Assembly (NCBI GenBank): GCA_030628245.1
Contig: DAOVRI010000138.1
Location: 1-5,009, forward strand
Length of the DNA: 5,009 bases
Origin: Dehalococcoidales bacterium
Lineage (GTDB): Bacteria; Chloroflexota; Dehalococcoidia; Dehalococcoidales; RBG-16-60-22
Direction of reading: 5' to 3'
The notes under the pieces were generated by a model that ran no database searches, was not told the DNA's origin, and worked only from the letters and a program-made list of their open reading frames with translations. The position numbers and the translations under genes are program-made. The first letter of the stretch is position 1; the number at the start of each line of letters is the position of its first letter. Of the stretch, positions 4,880 to 5,009 are shown in pieces.

Positions 4880-5009
4880 CTATAGCGGTTCCTGGTGAGT
4901 TGATAAAATGACTTCCTCGACAGCCTTATTGAAAGTATAATTAATTGGTTTATTATCGTGAAAGAGTACTCCAAATCTATTTTCAATATCTGCGTGCCCC
5001 GGAGTAATC
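4880..5009 (-). CDS. 3' end of an unrecognised minus-strand gene
   Basis: From the right edge the minus strand reads ITPGHADIENRFGVLFHDN, then KPINYTFNKAVEEVILSTHQ and EPL, stopping at TAG 4880-4882. The residue mix is protein-like, with a plausible amphipathic end NKAVEEVILS, but 42 residues are too few and I do not recognise the family. It is co-directional with the TPP enzyme gene, about 100 bases upstream of it. Because a promoter-like site and a palindrome fall in the gap, it may be a separate transcription unit. Confidence 0.5.
   Translation of the reverse strand, partial: ITPGHADIENRFGVLFHDNKPINYTFNKAVEEVILSTHQEPL

Overview
The window looks like a stretch of a bacterial chromosome or metagenome contig with roughly even base composition, ordinary Shine-Dalgarno sites and short intergenic gaps. 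I cannot name the organism. The Tat-like lipid-free leader and the mix of a TPP enzyme with a LeuA-type domain would fit an anaerobe such as a Chloroflexota/Dehalococcoidia member, but that is an impression and not something the sequence proves. No rRNA, tRNA or CRISPR array is visible.

Layout. (1) Positions 1 to about 231, minus strand: body of a small zincin-like metallopeptidase with an intact HEIGH zinc motif; its normal N-terminus is replaced by an insertion-sequence remnant. (2) About 229 to 524, plus strand: the 3' end of an IS3-family element, comprising the last part of the transposase and a right terminal inverted repeat. (3) 577 to 1566, plus strand: a gene with a Tat-like leader, a C2H2-type zinc knuckle and a weakly polysaccharide-deacetylase-like body; the frame is interrupted once by TGA at 1300-1302 and then continues open for 87 codons. 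(4) About 1567 to 1723: convergent intergenic region with two hairpins, one a good Rho-independent terminator for the minus strand. (5) 4774 down to 1724, minus strand: a compact three-gene cluster, namely a 582/583-residue acetolactate-synthase-like TPP enzyme, a very small protein that is just the C-terminal regulatory (LeuA dimer) domain of citramalate/isopropylmalate synthases, and a 317-residue malate/lactate dehydrogenase-type enzyme. (6) 4783 to 4879: the cluster's upstream region, with a candidate promoter overlapped by a perfect 19-bp palindrome. (7) 4880 to 5009: the 3' end of another minus-strand gene that I do not recognise.

How the parts may work together. The TPP enzyme acts on 2-oxoacids, the dehydrogenase interconverts 2-oxoacids and 2-hydroxyacids, and the LeuA domain in known enzymes senses a branched-chain amino acid end product. 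Gaps of 36 and 30 bases and a shared terminator support co-transcription. The most interesting possibility is that the free-standing LeuA domain is a detached allosteric subunit for one of its neighbours. The alternative is a relic of a deleted cimA/leuA gene; conservation of its core motifs and a strong ribosome-binding site in front of it argue for function, while a frame mismatch at its start argues for decay or a base error.
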